This document shows, in pieces, positions 1-13,617 of a stretch of 64,000 nt of DNA. Source of the stretch: Nectonema munidae (lineage: Eukaryota > Nematomorpha > Nectonematoida > Nectonematidae); NCBI GenBank assembly GCA_030549495.1, contig JAUIRK010000043.1:186001-250000 (forward strand). Reading direction: 5' to 3'. The notes beneath the pieces are model-generated. The model worked only from the letters and a program-made list of their open reading frames with translations. It had not been told where the DNA came from and did no database searches. The first letter of the stretch is position 1. Each line of letters starts with the position of its first letter. The translations under genes were made by a program, and so were the position numbers.

Positions 1-1135
1 AGACATTTAAAACATCTAAATGCAAAAAATGATTTCAGAAATAAAAATTATCATGGTCGAATTGGTATAAAAACATATATTTCATGTAAAATTAGAGAGA
101 ATATTTTGGGATATAGTTTTCAAACATAAACAGCAAATTTGATTGACACTAGCAGTAAAACCTCTAAATGCGAAAACTGTGTTCAGAAATGAAATCATCA
201 TGATATATTTGCTATAAAAACAAATTTTAGAACTAAACGCAAATTTAATTGATACTTATATGTATTTTCAAATTCAAACTGCAAAAATTGAGTCCATAAA
301 TGAAACTAGCATGGTTGATTTGGTATAAAAACATATATTTAATTGTAAAATTTGAATGAATGTTTTTGGAGACAATTTTTAGAAGTAAACCGCAAATTTG
401 TTTAACACTTATATGTATTTTCACATCCTAAACGTAAAAAATGAGTCCAGAAATGAAACCAGCATGATTTATTTGGTATTAAAACATATATTTCAAGAAA
501 TATTTTTGGAGACAATTTTCAGAAGTAAACCGCAACTTTGATTAATACTTATAGGTATTTCCAAATCCTAAATGTAAAAAATGAGTTCAAAAATGAAAAC
601 AGCATGATCGATTTGGTATAAAAACAAATATTTCATGTAAAATTGAGAGAATATATTTGGAGATAGCTTTTAGAAGTAAACCGCAAATTTTGACTGATAT
701 TTTAAAATCTCTAAATTTGAAAAATGAGTTCAGAAATGAAAACAGCATGGTTGATTTGGTATAAAACATATATTTCATTGTAAAATTTGAATGAATGTTT
801 TTGGAGACAATTTTTATAAGTAAACCGCAAATTTAATTAACACTTATAGGTATTTTCAGATCCTAAACGTAAAAAATGAGTCCAGAAATGAAACCAGCAT
901 GTCCGATTTAGTATAACACATATGTTTTTATGTAAAATGTGAAGGAATGTTTTTGGAGACAATTTTCAGAAGTAACCCGAAATTTGATTAACACTTATAG
1001 GTATTTTCAAATCCTAAATGTAAAAAATGAGTCCAGAAATGAAACCAGCATGGCCGATTTAGTATAAAAACATATATTTTATATAAAATTTGAAAGTATA
1101 TTTTATTAGATACATTTTTGATCAATCAAAATTTT
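1..1135. repeat. Tandem array of a ~150-bp AT-rich unit
   Basis: About seven and a half imperfect copies of a unit run off the left edge. The landmark GAGTCCAGAAATGAAACC or a close variant recurs near 28, 178, 290, 440, 582, 726, 877 and 1027, so most units are 142-151 bp and one is about 112 bp. Each unit also carries TTGGTATAAAAACATATAT and AGAAGTAAACCGCAAATTT. The last copy grades into a non-repeated tail ending near 1180. Single or partial copies of the same unit or tail occur at 6050-6245, 33722-33810 and 40190-40920, all in the opposite orientation, so it is both tandem and dispersed. No coding capacity is visible. Confidence 0.85.
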
Positions 1136-1603
1136 GATTGACATTTTCTAAAAAGTAGCCATGATTATTGAAAAAATTAAATATATAAAGTGTTATGCGT
1201 TCTAAACTGTATATAATTATAAATTTTCAGGGTATTATATAATATAGATCCTAAGTTATAAGGTTAAGTACAGATAATGTCAAAATTTTGCTGAAAAATA
1301 AAATTTTTTTATTTTGATTGACAGTTTTGGACATGAAGGGGTGATTCAACTACCATGAAAATGGTTTCAAAAGATGCAGCTAGCGATTTTAGGAAAAGTC
1401 ACAAAATTTGAAAGGATATGATTCAGCCAATTTTCTACAATTAATTTTTTTGCCAAGAGGGGCGTTTTACGCCCCCTCCCCCAGCACTAATAGGGTTAAG
1501 ACATGACACAATATTTTTAGGGTAAAATTTCGACTACTCCCCAAGCCCTGGTTGTAACATATTTTATTAAGAAACTATCAATCGGCAATAATTCACTTAT
1601 TAA
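1136..1603. other. Gene-free spacer with a possible TTAA-type element end
   Basis: No gene is visible. Positions 1458-1474 form a perfect small hairpin (GGGGCGT, loop, ACGCCCC), and 1475-1495 is C-rich and ends in CACTAATAGGG followed directly by TTAA at 1496-1499. That looks like the right end of a small piggyBac-type non-autonomous element whose other end I cannot find. This is inference only. Confidence 0.35.
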
Positions 1604-1891
1604 CCTTCGCTATACGCACATATGGCAATTTACTCCACACCAATATTTAAAAACTCGATAGCGTAAAATTTTCTCACTATCGTAATTTTTTAACTACCAT
1701 GTAAATTTAAGTAATTTTATGATTTTTCATGGATTATACCTGAAATTACCATATGAATATTTTTTTTCTGAATATTTTCGAAAAACCATTTTTTTGACTT
1801 TAAATTTTCTAGATGGCGTTAAAACTTTCAAGAAAAAATAGCCTTCCAACTTCATATAAAAAAATTTATTGACAAGGAAGATAAAAAAAAA

Positions 1892-4704
1892 TTATATACA
1901 GTTTTCACATATTAATTTAGTGTGATTTTTACACATAAACAGAGAGCATTTCTTACATTTTCGCGTTGTTCTACTTTTTTTAGGCTTGCAAATATTGCAG
2001 AAACCTCGGCTACTTGATGATTCTGAGCTGTCAACCTGGTAAAATCCATAGAAGCTTAAAATATTTTTTGTCTTTAGATTTATTTGAGAAGTTTGCGACC
2101 TGATTTTCATGGACTCTTCGCTCAAAAGCATAGCCAAATGCTTTATAAACACTTTTCTTCCACTACTTTTTATTGATGGGTAGTTGTCAGGCGCATTGAA
2201 CTTCGCAATGATGAAAGAATTTAGAACACTCATATCAAGATAATTCGCAAAAGCTGCTCGAGTCCATCTTCTACAAGGTTTGTAGCTTCGGTATTGCTTG
2301 ACCATTCTATTCGCGACGTCTACCCCGCCTTTGTATTTGTTATATTCTATTAGAGATTCAGGCTTAGCAAACTCAGAAGAAATCTCGACCTTTTTTCTGT
2401 GTTGAGATGAAAGAATGTAGACAACTTTAAAATTGCGTTTTGCATGCTTGCGAGGAATATAAGCGGAAAGGGAAGCTTGGCGAGAATAAATGATACGGGA
2501 TTCACATTCATTTAGATCAAGAGATTTCAAATAAGAAGGCTGAAGAATTCGTGGGATAAATCTTCGAGAATACATGACTGTACCACAAATGGTAATATTT
2601 TTTGTAAGTCCCCACTCTGCAATTTCATGGGAAGTGAAAAATCGATCAATATAAAGGCCACAGCCATCAGGTAGATTTGCATCTGTTACCAATCTTTTGA
2701 TGATGTTCTTAGAAGAAAAGTATTCTCTGTTGGGTAAACCAGAGATGTAAATTTCTGGTTTGAGAAAATAAAAACTTTCAGCATCATTTAGATGATAAAA
2801 TTTAAGTCCATAATGACCGGGCTTTTTAGGATCATATATCTTTATATTGCATCCTCCTCTAAAGCTGACCAACTGTTCGTCTATTGTAACCACTTTACTT
2901 GGAGTCCAAAAGTTAGAAAAAGTGTCATAAAAATGATCATGAATCTTTCTTATAGCTGATATTTTATCATTCGGATTTCTTTCAGCTTTTTCATCAAAAG
3001 TTAAAAAATTGTGTATCAGAACAAACATATTTCTACCAAGTGCAGCCTTCAAAAAAGGAACACCAAAAGCTTCATTGAACAAGTTGGAAATTTTTATTCT
3101 CTGATCCATTGATTGACCTATATACATCAAGCAAGACAAATAGGAAACTAAGTGAAACACTTGAAAATTATCTGCATAGTGTCTAAGATTACTATGCTTA
3201 GGATTTGATGTTCTAAACGTAAAATTTAAAAAAATATTTACTTGACCTTCTATAAGTATAAATTACACAAAACTAAATCAATGGACTGAAATTTATGTAA
3301 AGCTCTTGATAAAATTGATCTGTCTTTTTGCATGTATGTGTTTGTGTTTGTGTGTGTGTGTGATCGTTTGGGTATATGTATGTGTGATCGTTTGGGTATA
3401 TGTATGTGTGCGTGTGCTTATTTGTGAATTGAATTGTGAATCGTTTATACGGTCGAGGATCCAGATATGGGCCTACCCGTCAGAATTCTGAGTCCAAATT
3501 CATCTTGCACATTTTACCACACTAGCCTTTTGGTGAGTGATAAACAGTTATCTAACTTTTCTCTGAACATATAAATTAAGCTGGGTGAAGCAAAGAAACT
3601 TAAGTATTATATATGGCGTTATAAAAATACAAAACTCATTAGACTCCTCTTGAAATAGTATCGAAGGTTCCCGTACGGGGTAAATATTGTTGTAATAGTT
3701 ATGATACTACGATAACTAGACAGTTTTACCAACCCAATCTTAATCTACTCCGAAAAAACCTCGGGGCCTTTAGAATAAAAATCTCTGATGAAAAACGTAT
3801 GTGTGTGAGTGTATGTAATTTTTTAATTTTTGCAACGAATTGCAGGCATGCATTTTCGTTTTCGGATATTTTGGTTTTCGGAGATTTTGGTTTTCGAAGA
3901 TTTTGTTTTAGGAGATTTTGGTTTTTGAAGATTTTGTTTTAAGAGATTTTGGTTTTTGGAAATTTTGACCTGGTACCTTACTAACGGACTACTTTCATTT
4001 GCTCACTCACTGAAAGAGGGCAGGTTAAACTTTTATAAAATAATTTAGGTTTTTGAAGTTACTACCGTGATTGAAAAATAAAAATGTTATTGTTATTTCA
4101 ACATTCTAAATTACTTTATTTGGAAGATTGATTTACAAAAAATTTAATTAATTTAGTTGAAAAAAACAAGAGTTGTGGATTTTGACTTTTGTACCTCAAG
4201 TTACCACATTACAAAGCTAGTCATTTTTGGATGGAAACCTCACTTAGTGTCATAAAAATAATTACTATTGTGTTACTTTTACTAGAAAAGAAAAAGACCA
4301 AAAAAGATTTCCGATCTCGTGAAAAGTAAAAAATATAGAAGGCAATATTGGAATATTTTCAAAACTTACGCATAGTTAGAATCCATCTTTTTTTTGGTTT
4401 TGAGGAAAAGATACTCTATCAATTCTTGGGTAAAAAAAAAATGGAAAATTTTCAAGATATTAGTTTCCATAATAGCAGAGTTTTTGGGACCAGGTGGAAA
4501 GTTTATAACATTTCTTATATTTTCACTTCCAACTCTTCCGCGTGAATCATAAAACGGCTCCCAACTGTAATCAATCTGATCTGGGCAAATCAAATTGTCA
4601 TCAATGTCTTCTTCCAAATCCGAACTTTGAGAGTTTTCTTCAGAAAAAAAGCTTGAAAAAGAAGATCTTTCAGAAAGAGAAGAAGAAGAAGAATCAGATT
4701 CCAT
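1892..4704 (-). CDS. piggyBac transposase, two exons (4370-4704 and 1892-3212), 551 aa
   Basis: This enzyme would cut and paste the surrounding element at TTAA. Exon 1 (4704 to 4370) encodes an acidic, serine-rich N terminus. It is followed by a canonical donor GTAAGT and an intron of 1157 nt (3213-4369). The acceptor is TTTTACGTTTAG just before 3212. Joining the exons keeps the frame (335 + 1321 nt = 552 codons with stop) and rebuilds the expected start of the DDE domain. The catalytic aspartates are visible: TIDEQL (Asp ~223), YIDRFFTS (Asp ~301) and KGGVDVAN (Asp ~410). The 78-residue spacing between the first two equals that of the type piggyBac. The C terminus (residues ~516-550) is a cysteine-rich zinc-binding domain (CNIC, CKKC, CKNH, CENC) that in the family contacts the end repeats. 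No premature stop is seen. The coordinates include the intron. Confidence 0.9.
3336..3420. repeat. TG-rich minisatellite inside the transposase intron
   Basis: A TGTGTTTGTG run passes into two direct copies of a ~24-bp unit containing GATCGTTTGGGTATATGTAT. It lies within the piggyBac intron on the non-coding strand and has no coding meaning. Confidence 0.75.
3846..3969. repeat. Purine/thymine minisatellite (GATTTTGGTTTT units)
   Basis: About six imperfect repeats of a 16-20 bp unit built on AGATTTTGGTTTT(C/T)GA. They lie in the same piggyBac intron as the TG-rich repeat, and the two together account for much of the intron's length. Confidence 0.75.
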
Positions 4705-5269
4705 TATGAAGTTGATAAACTTTGTTGTACTTCAAAACTCAAAAAAGGAAGCAAACGTGGAAAGATAACAAAATTTTATGCGTATGCACGTATGGTTTAT
4801 CTAATACAATTGGTCGGAATGTACTTTTATGAATGTACGTATAATCTTGTGCAGGTGAATTTATAGCGTATGATGTCGTGGATATGAAGGATTCTACACA
4901 AGCAATTGTGTTCAAGTGTGTTTGTAAAATCTCTGCATACACAAAATCACATCGCTCATTTACATTTTCTTCATTGATTTTTGTATTGATTTTTACTCTA
5001 TGTAATTCTTTGAATTAAAAAGCCTATGGAGTAAATTGCCATATGTGCGTATACAGTGCTATAGTGATATTCGTGCGTATAGCCAAGGTTAATTAAAGTT
5101 TAAATATGTAAAGACAAAGCACAGATAGTGAAGAAAAAGAAACCTTTCTGAATACTGCTTATTTTACTGCCAGATAGACTTGTTCATAGTCCAGTCCGGG
5201 CAATATTTCAACAAGTAGTCGATAAGACCCTACATAGTTTGAACCGCAATAAATGTCTATATTTATTAT

Positions 5270-5512
5270 ATTTTGGAAAAGTACATTTTAGTGGATTATG
5301 CGAATGAGGTCACATCGAAGGAAAAGACGGATTTGAACGGTTGTGTACATTTGGAATGATAGAAGGAAAGACCACGGAAGAAATTCACGGATGGACTCAA
5401 AGAAGTTATTGAAAGGAATCACAAGATAGCCGAGATGAGAAGAAAAATGATAGATCGACACCTCTAGCGTTCCATGGTTGCCCACGTCCAAATGAATGAG
5501 GCACTTTGATGA
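5270..5512 (+). pseudogene. Fragment of a LINE ORF2 C terminus
   Basis: From about 5370, translation gives RPRKKFTDGLKEVIERNHK, then IAEMRRKMIDRHL, a stop, and RSMVAHVQMNEAL. This matches the G-R-P-R-x-x-W-x-D tail that ends many endonuclease/reverse-transcriptase proteins of non-LTR elements. A single in-frame TAG sits where the family normally has tryptophan. Upstream, related residues (FGMIEGK) lie in another frame, so at least one frameshift is present. It is a short dead 3' fragment and carries no RT core. The LINE clade cannot be assigned from so little. Confidence 0.55.
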
Positions 5513-6049
5513 TCATGATACGAATGAGGGTTAAATGTAAATTTATGTTTTTTCCAACCAAAAGTTTTGTTTTTTTCCAAAACTTTATATTGATAATCAT
5601 CTTATTCATTGGGTTTATTCTTTCAACTACGTCGGCCTCACGTCACTGCCAAAACTTCCTTGGAATAAACATTGCAATATGTTCGAGCTAAGATAATATT
5701 TTATACCAGTTTAAGAAGAAAACTCCTCACTTAAACCTAACGGTACGCAAATTACTCTATTTTGAATATATATTTTTCCTCACCAAAATTATTTCATTTT
5801 AGTTTGTGGCAACTCTAATTGTTCATGTTTGAATAAATTAGCCAAATCACATGCATCTATTCTCTTGTTTTATTTTGGTAAAATTATTTCTACTTCTTCT
5901 ATTATGGATCTTAACCATAAACTCAACTAAAAAAGTTATTGTACGAAATTCGCTGAACTATATCCCTTCAAATTTCGTGACATTTCCTAACATCGCTAGC
6001 TGTAGAAACACTGTTTCGAGCGAAGCGAGAAACGACCACGGGACCGGCT

Positions 6050-6245
6050 AATATATATATATTTAATTTCATCAATAAATATGGCTTCTTTTTAGAAAAT
6101 GTCAATCAAAATAATGATTGATGAGAAATATATCCAATAAAATATTGATTCTAATTTTATATAAAATTTAGGTTATTTTTTCTAAATCGGTCATACTGGT
6201 TTCATTTATGTGCTCAGGTTTTGCATTTAAGGTTTGAAAATATCT
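6050..6245 (-). repeat. Dispersed copy of the window-start satellite and its tail
   Basis: The reverse complement matches about 980-1175: the AATGAAACCAGTATGACCGA unit core, then TTTTGATTGACATTTTCTAA, then the AAGCCAT tail. It shows that the last unit plus tail moves or duplicates as a block. Confidence 0.75.
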
Positions 6246-7525
6246 GATTTTTTTTCAAATTTAAACAAAATAAATCTAAAAAATATCAAAAGAAAATGAT
6301 TCAGAGGTGAGCCTTTTTTGGAATAGTAGATAGATCTGGAGACAAAATGAAAAGTTTGAAAGAAAACTATTATTTTTTACTTAGAGCACAAAATCATTGT
6401 TGTTTACATTTTAACGAAACAATTTTTATTTAAAATTTTGTCTGTTTTATAGCATATATCAAATGAGAACAAAAATTCACGTTCAATTTTAAATATATCT
6501 TCTGAAACTATATCTACACAAAATTTGATAATTTCTAGTGTTAGATTCGCAACATATGGTCAAATTTTATCATTTTGTCTCATACTATAAGTTAAGATAT
6601 GGAAATGAGGGCAAATATCTAAAACTAAATAGAAAAGCTTGAAAAATTTAGTGCAGGAAGTAAAAATACATTACATAAAGGCAGAATTAATTTAATTTCG
6701 GATGGATGCAATCAAATTTTTGGATGTTAATTTATACGAAAAATTTACCATGCTCGTAGGTGTAGAAGCATTAATGCCAGTGCGCGTTTATACACTTATT
6801 GGAGAAAAGAGACGCCAAAAATAGTATAAAAGGAATAGCATTTGACACCACTACAATAAATACAGGCTGAAATAAATAACAGTATAGCTCTGCAAAACAT
6901 GCTGAATATGATTTGATTATTGTAAGCATAATAGAGAAATAGTTTTAACAAGTGTTAGGAAAGTTTTAAATGTTGAAGTATTAAAAGCCCTAATGTTGCA
7001 TTTATGATAGATTCAAATTGAACTTTTGAAACTCCTTCGATGAATGATTTGAGCTTTTGCAAGTTTATCATATATTATTGGAAATAAAAGAAAAAAATTA
7101 ACATTTTTAAATGAAGTTTCAACACTCTATAATATGAAACTACCAAGAACTCACAGAAACATTAGTAATATATTAGTGGAGGCTGTAAAATAAACTTTGG
7201 TGCATTTAAATAGACTGGTGAGGTGACGGATGCCCAAATTTTTTTTGAATTTGGCACGCTAAATGAATATATATGAAAAATACTTGGTCTAAAAAATTTA
7301 TTGAAGCGCAAAAAATTAAAATCAGAGTGGTCGTTCAACATTGTGGTGTGAATTGTAAATGACTTCTTCAGCACCATGTCATAATTTTCAAATTATAAAA
7401 ATGCTGCTGGAATATAATGAGGTTAATTCTGTTTTGCCAAAGCTGCTCTAAGTGCTATGCAATGTCATCTTTGGTATTAAACACAATTCACAAAAATTTG
7501 TTCCACTTTATTTAGTAATGATGGT

Positions 7526-7802
7526 GACAGGACGTTTTGACGACGGACATTTCAACCAAAAGGTTAAATCAACCAAAAACATTTCAAGCATAAGACATTT
7601 CAACCAAAGAATATTACAAGAATAAAAATTTTTAACTTGATATAAAAGTGCATTTAGTCATTCATTCATAAATATTATTCGAATTTTTTTGGTTAAAAAA
7701 TGTTAAAAATCCTTTTAGAGTAAATAAAAATTTTTTAAAAAAACTTCATTTTTTTAATTAAGGGTTATGGTTAAAATATCCATGGTTGAAACGTCCTAGA
7801 AC
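7526..7802. mobile_element. Possible MITE with AGGACGTTT inverted ends
   Basis: The left end AGGACGTTTTGACGACGG is followed by the repeated phrase CATTTCAACCAAA (three copies within 70 bp). The right end GGTTGAAACGTCCT mirrors it as AGGACGTTTCAACC. There is no coding sequence. A target duplication is not clear, so the exact borders and the superfamily are uncertain. Confidence 0.5.
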
Positions 7803-8488
7803 CAGAATTGATATAGATTGATCAGTCCAAAAATGATCGTTAAAATGCTCAAACTTGGGAACATAAATAGTTTTGAAAATAGACCAGGCACAACTGTTTT
7901 TGGAAAAACATCTTTATCACGCTTAGATTTTGACAAAAACAGAAATAACATATAAAGAAGGATTCTTAGCTATTCTTCAGTTTAGTGAACATTGTTAGTA
8001 GTATTATAAATACTTCTGCAAATTATTGGGAAGAAAATAATCTGTTGTAAATGATGGATAGAAGAGGAAGCTTTGCTTAATTGATTTTATCTTTTCTCCA
8101 AAACAAACAACTTTGAAAAATATTACAAGTGGTTGAAAACAGTACACCTGCTTTGCCTAACCAGGGAAAATCTTCAGAGTGCAAACTGGTTCTTAAAAAT
8201 ATAAATTTTATCGACTATTTTTATATTTCATCAAATTTTATGCTTATGGTATTTTAGTGTTTATAATATAAAAATATTTGAAAGTTAAGGTTTTATTTTT
8301 TCATTCAGGTAAACTAGCTTAATGTCGATAAAATTGGTGAAATTTTTTAAATATATTTGATATTGCATTTGAGAAAAGTTCAAGCTGATTTGAATAAGTA
8401 AGGCTAATGGATTCACCCTAATATTTCTACATATAGGAGTAATTTAAAAAACGCAGCGTATAGCTAACAGAAACATTCTTAAAAATAA

Positions 8489-8634
8489 TTATATTAAAGC
8501 AATACTGCAAGCAATCATTTCCTCGCCTTTATTGATTTCTGAAACCAAGAATTCTTGAATAGCTTCTGGGTTCTTTAAATCAGGCAAAATGATTGCATTC
8601 GCCTTCTGTTTTTCTAGTTTGCTTCTTGCTCGTT
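8489..8634 (-). CDS. Candidate terminal exon of an unidentified host gene
   Basis: On the minus strand a strong acceptor (TTTTTTCCTTTAG, ending at 8635) is followed by an open frame of about 48 codons to a TAA at 8489-8491. It begins RARSKLEKQKANAIILPDLK and continues NPEAIQEFLVSEINKGEE. The composition (charged, balanced, with LPDLKNPEAI) is unlike the surrounding AT-rich chance frames. An AATAAA lies about 190 nt downstream near 8300. I do not recognise the protein and found no upstream exon within the next kilobase, so it may belong to a long-intron gene starting further right. It could also be a fragment of an unknown element. Confidence 0.38.
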
Positions 8635-9839
8635 CTAAAGGAAAAAATAATAAAATTAAAAATTCAATTTTTTATATATAGACACGAAAAGTTGGCATGA
8701 AATGTTTAAAGTTTATCTCATATAACCAAACAAATAATAGCTTTTTTTAATTTGATAATCAAATGTTACCAGATTGTCAAATTAATAAAATTCAAATAAC
8801 TTTAAGGAGCGATCAAAAAATTGAATGTAGAACAAATTTTCATTGCTCTAAAAATGAAAAAACTAGAGTTTGAAAGAAGTATTTATTGGTGAGATATTAT
8901 TCTTTGGAATCCATGATTTTTTATTATATTTAATTCTTCTATTTTGTTAAATCATTTTTAAGGAATTTTAAAGAATTCTAGGTTGTTTTCATGCAGTCAG
9001 AGCCAGATTTTGATATAGGCCATTAGCCTATAGCTCATTATGCTAAAGGGGTCCCCAACTCAAATTCACTGGGCGAAAAAATTAGTATCACTTACTGATT
9101 GATTAGATTAGTGAACGATGACTACTAACTTTATTACTTACAGTTATTAATTATGCTATTTTCAGAGATACAAGTAAATAAAGCACGACGAAGAGGGATC
9201 CATTCATGAAGATACAGAGAAGACCTCACCTAAACTCTGAAGTATACAAAGAGAAATTTAGATAGCGTTAAATGTAAAGATATACTATATGGATTTTTAC
9301 GATATATTTTTCAAGTTATTTTTTAAAGATATCCATCCTTACAAAAAAGCGGTACTTTCCTGTTTTGGCCCCACCACCTAAAGGTAATTAAAAAATTGTA
9401 CTGAATAACATAAATTTATTAAATCAAGAAAATTGAAAACAAAAAGAACTAAAAAAAATTTAATATGTGGGTGGATAAAATGCAGTCATATCATTAAGAA
9501 TTGTAATAAATATATTATTCATATTTCACAAGTTTTATTTTTTTAATATTAATTTTCAAAAAATAAACTTAAAAAAACCCAATACAGAATATATTTTATA
9601 TCAATTTATTAGTTGACATACTGACTGGGTATTTATTACCTATAAAGAAATAATAATTACAGCTTTTACATTCTTAGGTTATTTCTCTAAAAAAATTAAA
9701 AAAATTTTAGTAAATATTTTACTCCATTAACTTTTGTGCAGCTGCCATGAATTCTTCTCATCCTGAAAATATTTTTGAATTTTTATTGATAAAAATCATG
9801 AAGATGATGTAATAAAAAACTAAATCTCATCCAAATTTT
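8635..9839. other. AT-rich DNA, possible hAT end only
   Basis: No gene is seen. CAGAGCCAGATTTTGATATA at 8999-9018 resembles a hAT terminus, but no partner end was found. Confidence 0.4.
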
Positions 9840-11003
9840 TCTTCAATAAATGAAAATTATGCGACTTTAACCTTTTGTGATGATTTCTCAACAGATTTTT
9901 TCGAGTTAGAAAATAGCGATGAAACTGTTTTAGAGAGTGAGCATCTTTCACTAAAAGTGATTTTATTTCTAAGGAAATATATACATTGAGACGTGATGAA
10001 AATGATGCCTTAGCTCCTGTAACAGGAGAATGTGTCAGAGGTTTTTCTGACATATTTTTTTCATCCCTAAAAGATTTTGTGTAAATTCAAGCAATATATC
10101 CCTTCGAAACCTTTCAAATTCGGTAGATATATTTTGCAGCCCGTCATAGCGGAAGCTATCATTTGAACGGCTTTGTTTATATCTGTTCTAAAACATTGAT
10201 AGAAAGTGATGGAAAAATTACACAAAATAAATCTGAATCTTATCTACATAAATTAGTCTTACCATTTTTGAATTCAGGTCGAAATATAACAGCAGATAAC
10301 TGTTTTAGTTCGAGCAATTTGGTAGACATTTTATTGAAAAACAAAACATCGTTTGTTGGTACCATCGAAAAAAATAAAAAATGTCTTCCCCCAATTGCAT
10401 GTTCTTATAATCGTAAGAAAGGTGATTGTTTGTTTTTATATGAAAATAAACAAATTTGTGTTCATTTTGCGATAAAAACAATAAACCGGTGATTCTTATT
10501 GATATAAATATACTATATATAGCTACACTATATTATGAAAAAAAGAGAAACCTCTAACTGTTATTTTCTACAATGAAACAAAAAGTGGTGTTGACGTCTT
10601 TGATAAATAAAAAAGTACGCGCTTTTTCCTGTAAAAGAAAATGTATATGGCCCTTTACTTTAATGTGCAATGTGATTGATATGGCTTGCATCAATGCCTT
10701 ATTTAAATGGAAAAAAGTAAACTTAAAAATATTTCTCATTATGAATACATAAAAAATTTTGGTTATCAACTTGTTGATCCTCAAATTAAAAGAAGGATAC
10801 TCAATAAAAAAGATTTGATCTATGATATTAAAGCTTGGGGTTATGTTTTTGAAGACAAAGATGAAGAAATGTGTCAACCTGTTTTGAAAAAACCCAAAAA
10901 ATGCAAGGTTTTTAAAAAAGACAAACACAAAAACACTTTGTTTTAAATGCCAGAAAAATTATCTAGAATATAGTGTTAAACTTTGTAAAAAATGTTCTAT
11001 ATA
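9840..11003 (+). pseudogene. piggyBac transposase relic (PGBD4-like)
   Basis: Pieces in several frames follow the order of a piggyBac transposase. First comes an acidic N-terminal stretch (FSTDFFELENSDETVLESEH, near 9880). Then KFKQYIPSKPFKFG (10083) leads into the segment YLHKLVLPFLNSGRNITADN and CFSSSNLVDILLKNKTSFVG (10163-10492). NETKSGVDVFDK near 10575 covers the third catalytic region. Last is a tail with HYEYIKNFGYQLVDPQIKRR and a cysteine-rich end (CFKCQKNYLEYSVKLCKKC). At least four frame changes or stops and loss of the first catalytic stretch make it dead. It is only distantly related to the intact element at 1604-5088, so it is a separate lineage. I could not define TTAA-bounded ends. 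Confidence 0.82.
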
Positions 11004-11005
11004 AA

Positions 11006-13006
<2,001 letters not shown>

Positions 13007-13057
13007 TTAGCCATTGTTTCCAATCACGTCAACCGAAACGGAAGAGGAAGACGGTAT
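13007..13057 (-). CDS. Candidate short last exon, unidentified gene
   Basis: On the minus strand the acceptor TTTTATCAATTTTCAG ends at 13058. It is followed by 17 codons reading IPSSSSVSVDVIGNNG and a stop. The segment is markedly GC-richer than its surroundings, as a small conserved exon in AT-rich DNA would be. There is no recognisable domain. Together with 8489-8634 on the same strand it could be an alternative last exon of one gene, but this is inference from two splice-like signals only. Confidence 0.25.
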   Translation of the reverse strand: MPSSSSVSVDVIGNNG

Positions 13058-13617
13058 CTGAAAATTGATAAAAGATTATGAGAGAGAGAAACCTTATATC
13101 GTGCTTTGTCTTTATATGCGTTCTTAAAATGATTTTAGACAAATATAAATTGATTCAAAGAATGGACATAAAAGATTTTGCCTATAAAGTGTCTTTTTTG
13201 TATTGAAAGATATTGGATAAATGAGCTAAAAATAACTCTTTTTTATAACTTAGTTTTAGGAAAAAACAGTATTTAGCCCCCCTTTTTCAATGAAAAAAAT
13301 TTATGGTTGATTTATACTTGTTAATGTTTTTTTTTATTTTTTGACATAAATACGAAAATTTTTCCAAAGGATGAGTTTTAGAAGGGTTACTCTATGTTGA
13401 TCATCAAGTGAAAATGCTCTTGTCTGTCCTTTACCCAAAAAATGTTTATTTTAGCTCATTATTTTTAAATTAATTGGGCCTTAGTGATAAATTATATATC
13501 ATCATTTACATCACAATTATTTATGATTAGGTTTTTACTTCATTACAGAAAAAGAATTGGAAAAGTAATACCAGTGTGAATCAAATTGCCTGTCTGAAAT
13601 TTAATTAATATCATTAG

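Larger units (their letters stand above)
1604..5088 (-). mobile_element. piggyBac DNA transposon, apparently complete
   Basis: TTAA occurs at both borders (1600-1603 and 5089-5092), the piggyBac target signature. The ends are inverted repeats: CCTTCGCTATACGCAC on the left and GTGCGTATAGCCAAGG on the right, 16 bp with one mismatch. A longer inner repeat, TACGCACATATGGCAATTTA, directly overlaps the left terminus and lies about 31 bp inside the right terminus. This asymmetric arrangement is like the classical Trichoplusia piggyBac. The only gene is a two-exon transposase on the minus strand (1892-4704). Length is 3485 bp, of which about 1.16 kb is the intron. Because the ends, targets and gene all look undamaged, this is a young insertion and perhaps still competent. 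Confidence 0.92.
5513..8488. other. AT-rich intergenic DNA, no gene recognised
   Basis: Apart from the satellite fragment at 6050-6245 and the inverted-repeat element at 7526-7800, I see only short chance reading frames, (TA)n at 6048-6061 and homopolymer runs. The word GTTTCGAGCGAAGCGAGAAAC at 6012-6032 stands out as GC-rich but has no identifiable role. Confidence 0.6.

Noticed and set aside
1-1135. CRISPR-like array
   Set aside because: Units of ~150 bp with no conserved short repeat/unique spacer pattern, and the genome is eukaryotic.
4348-4545. 65-codon plus-strand frame
   Set aside because: It is the antisense of the piggyBac exon 1 and splice donor.
6012-6032. GC-rich near-palindrome GTTTCGAGCGAAGCGAGAAAC as a regulatory site
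   Set aside because: Not a true palindrome, single occurrence, no gene beside it.
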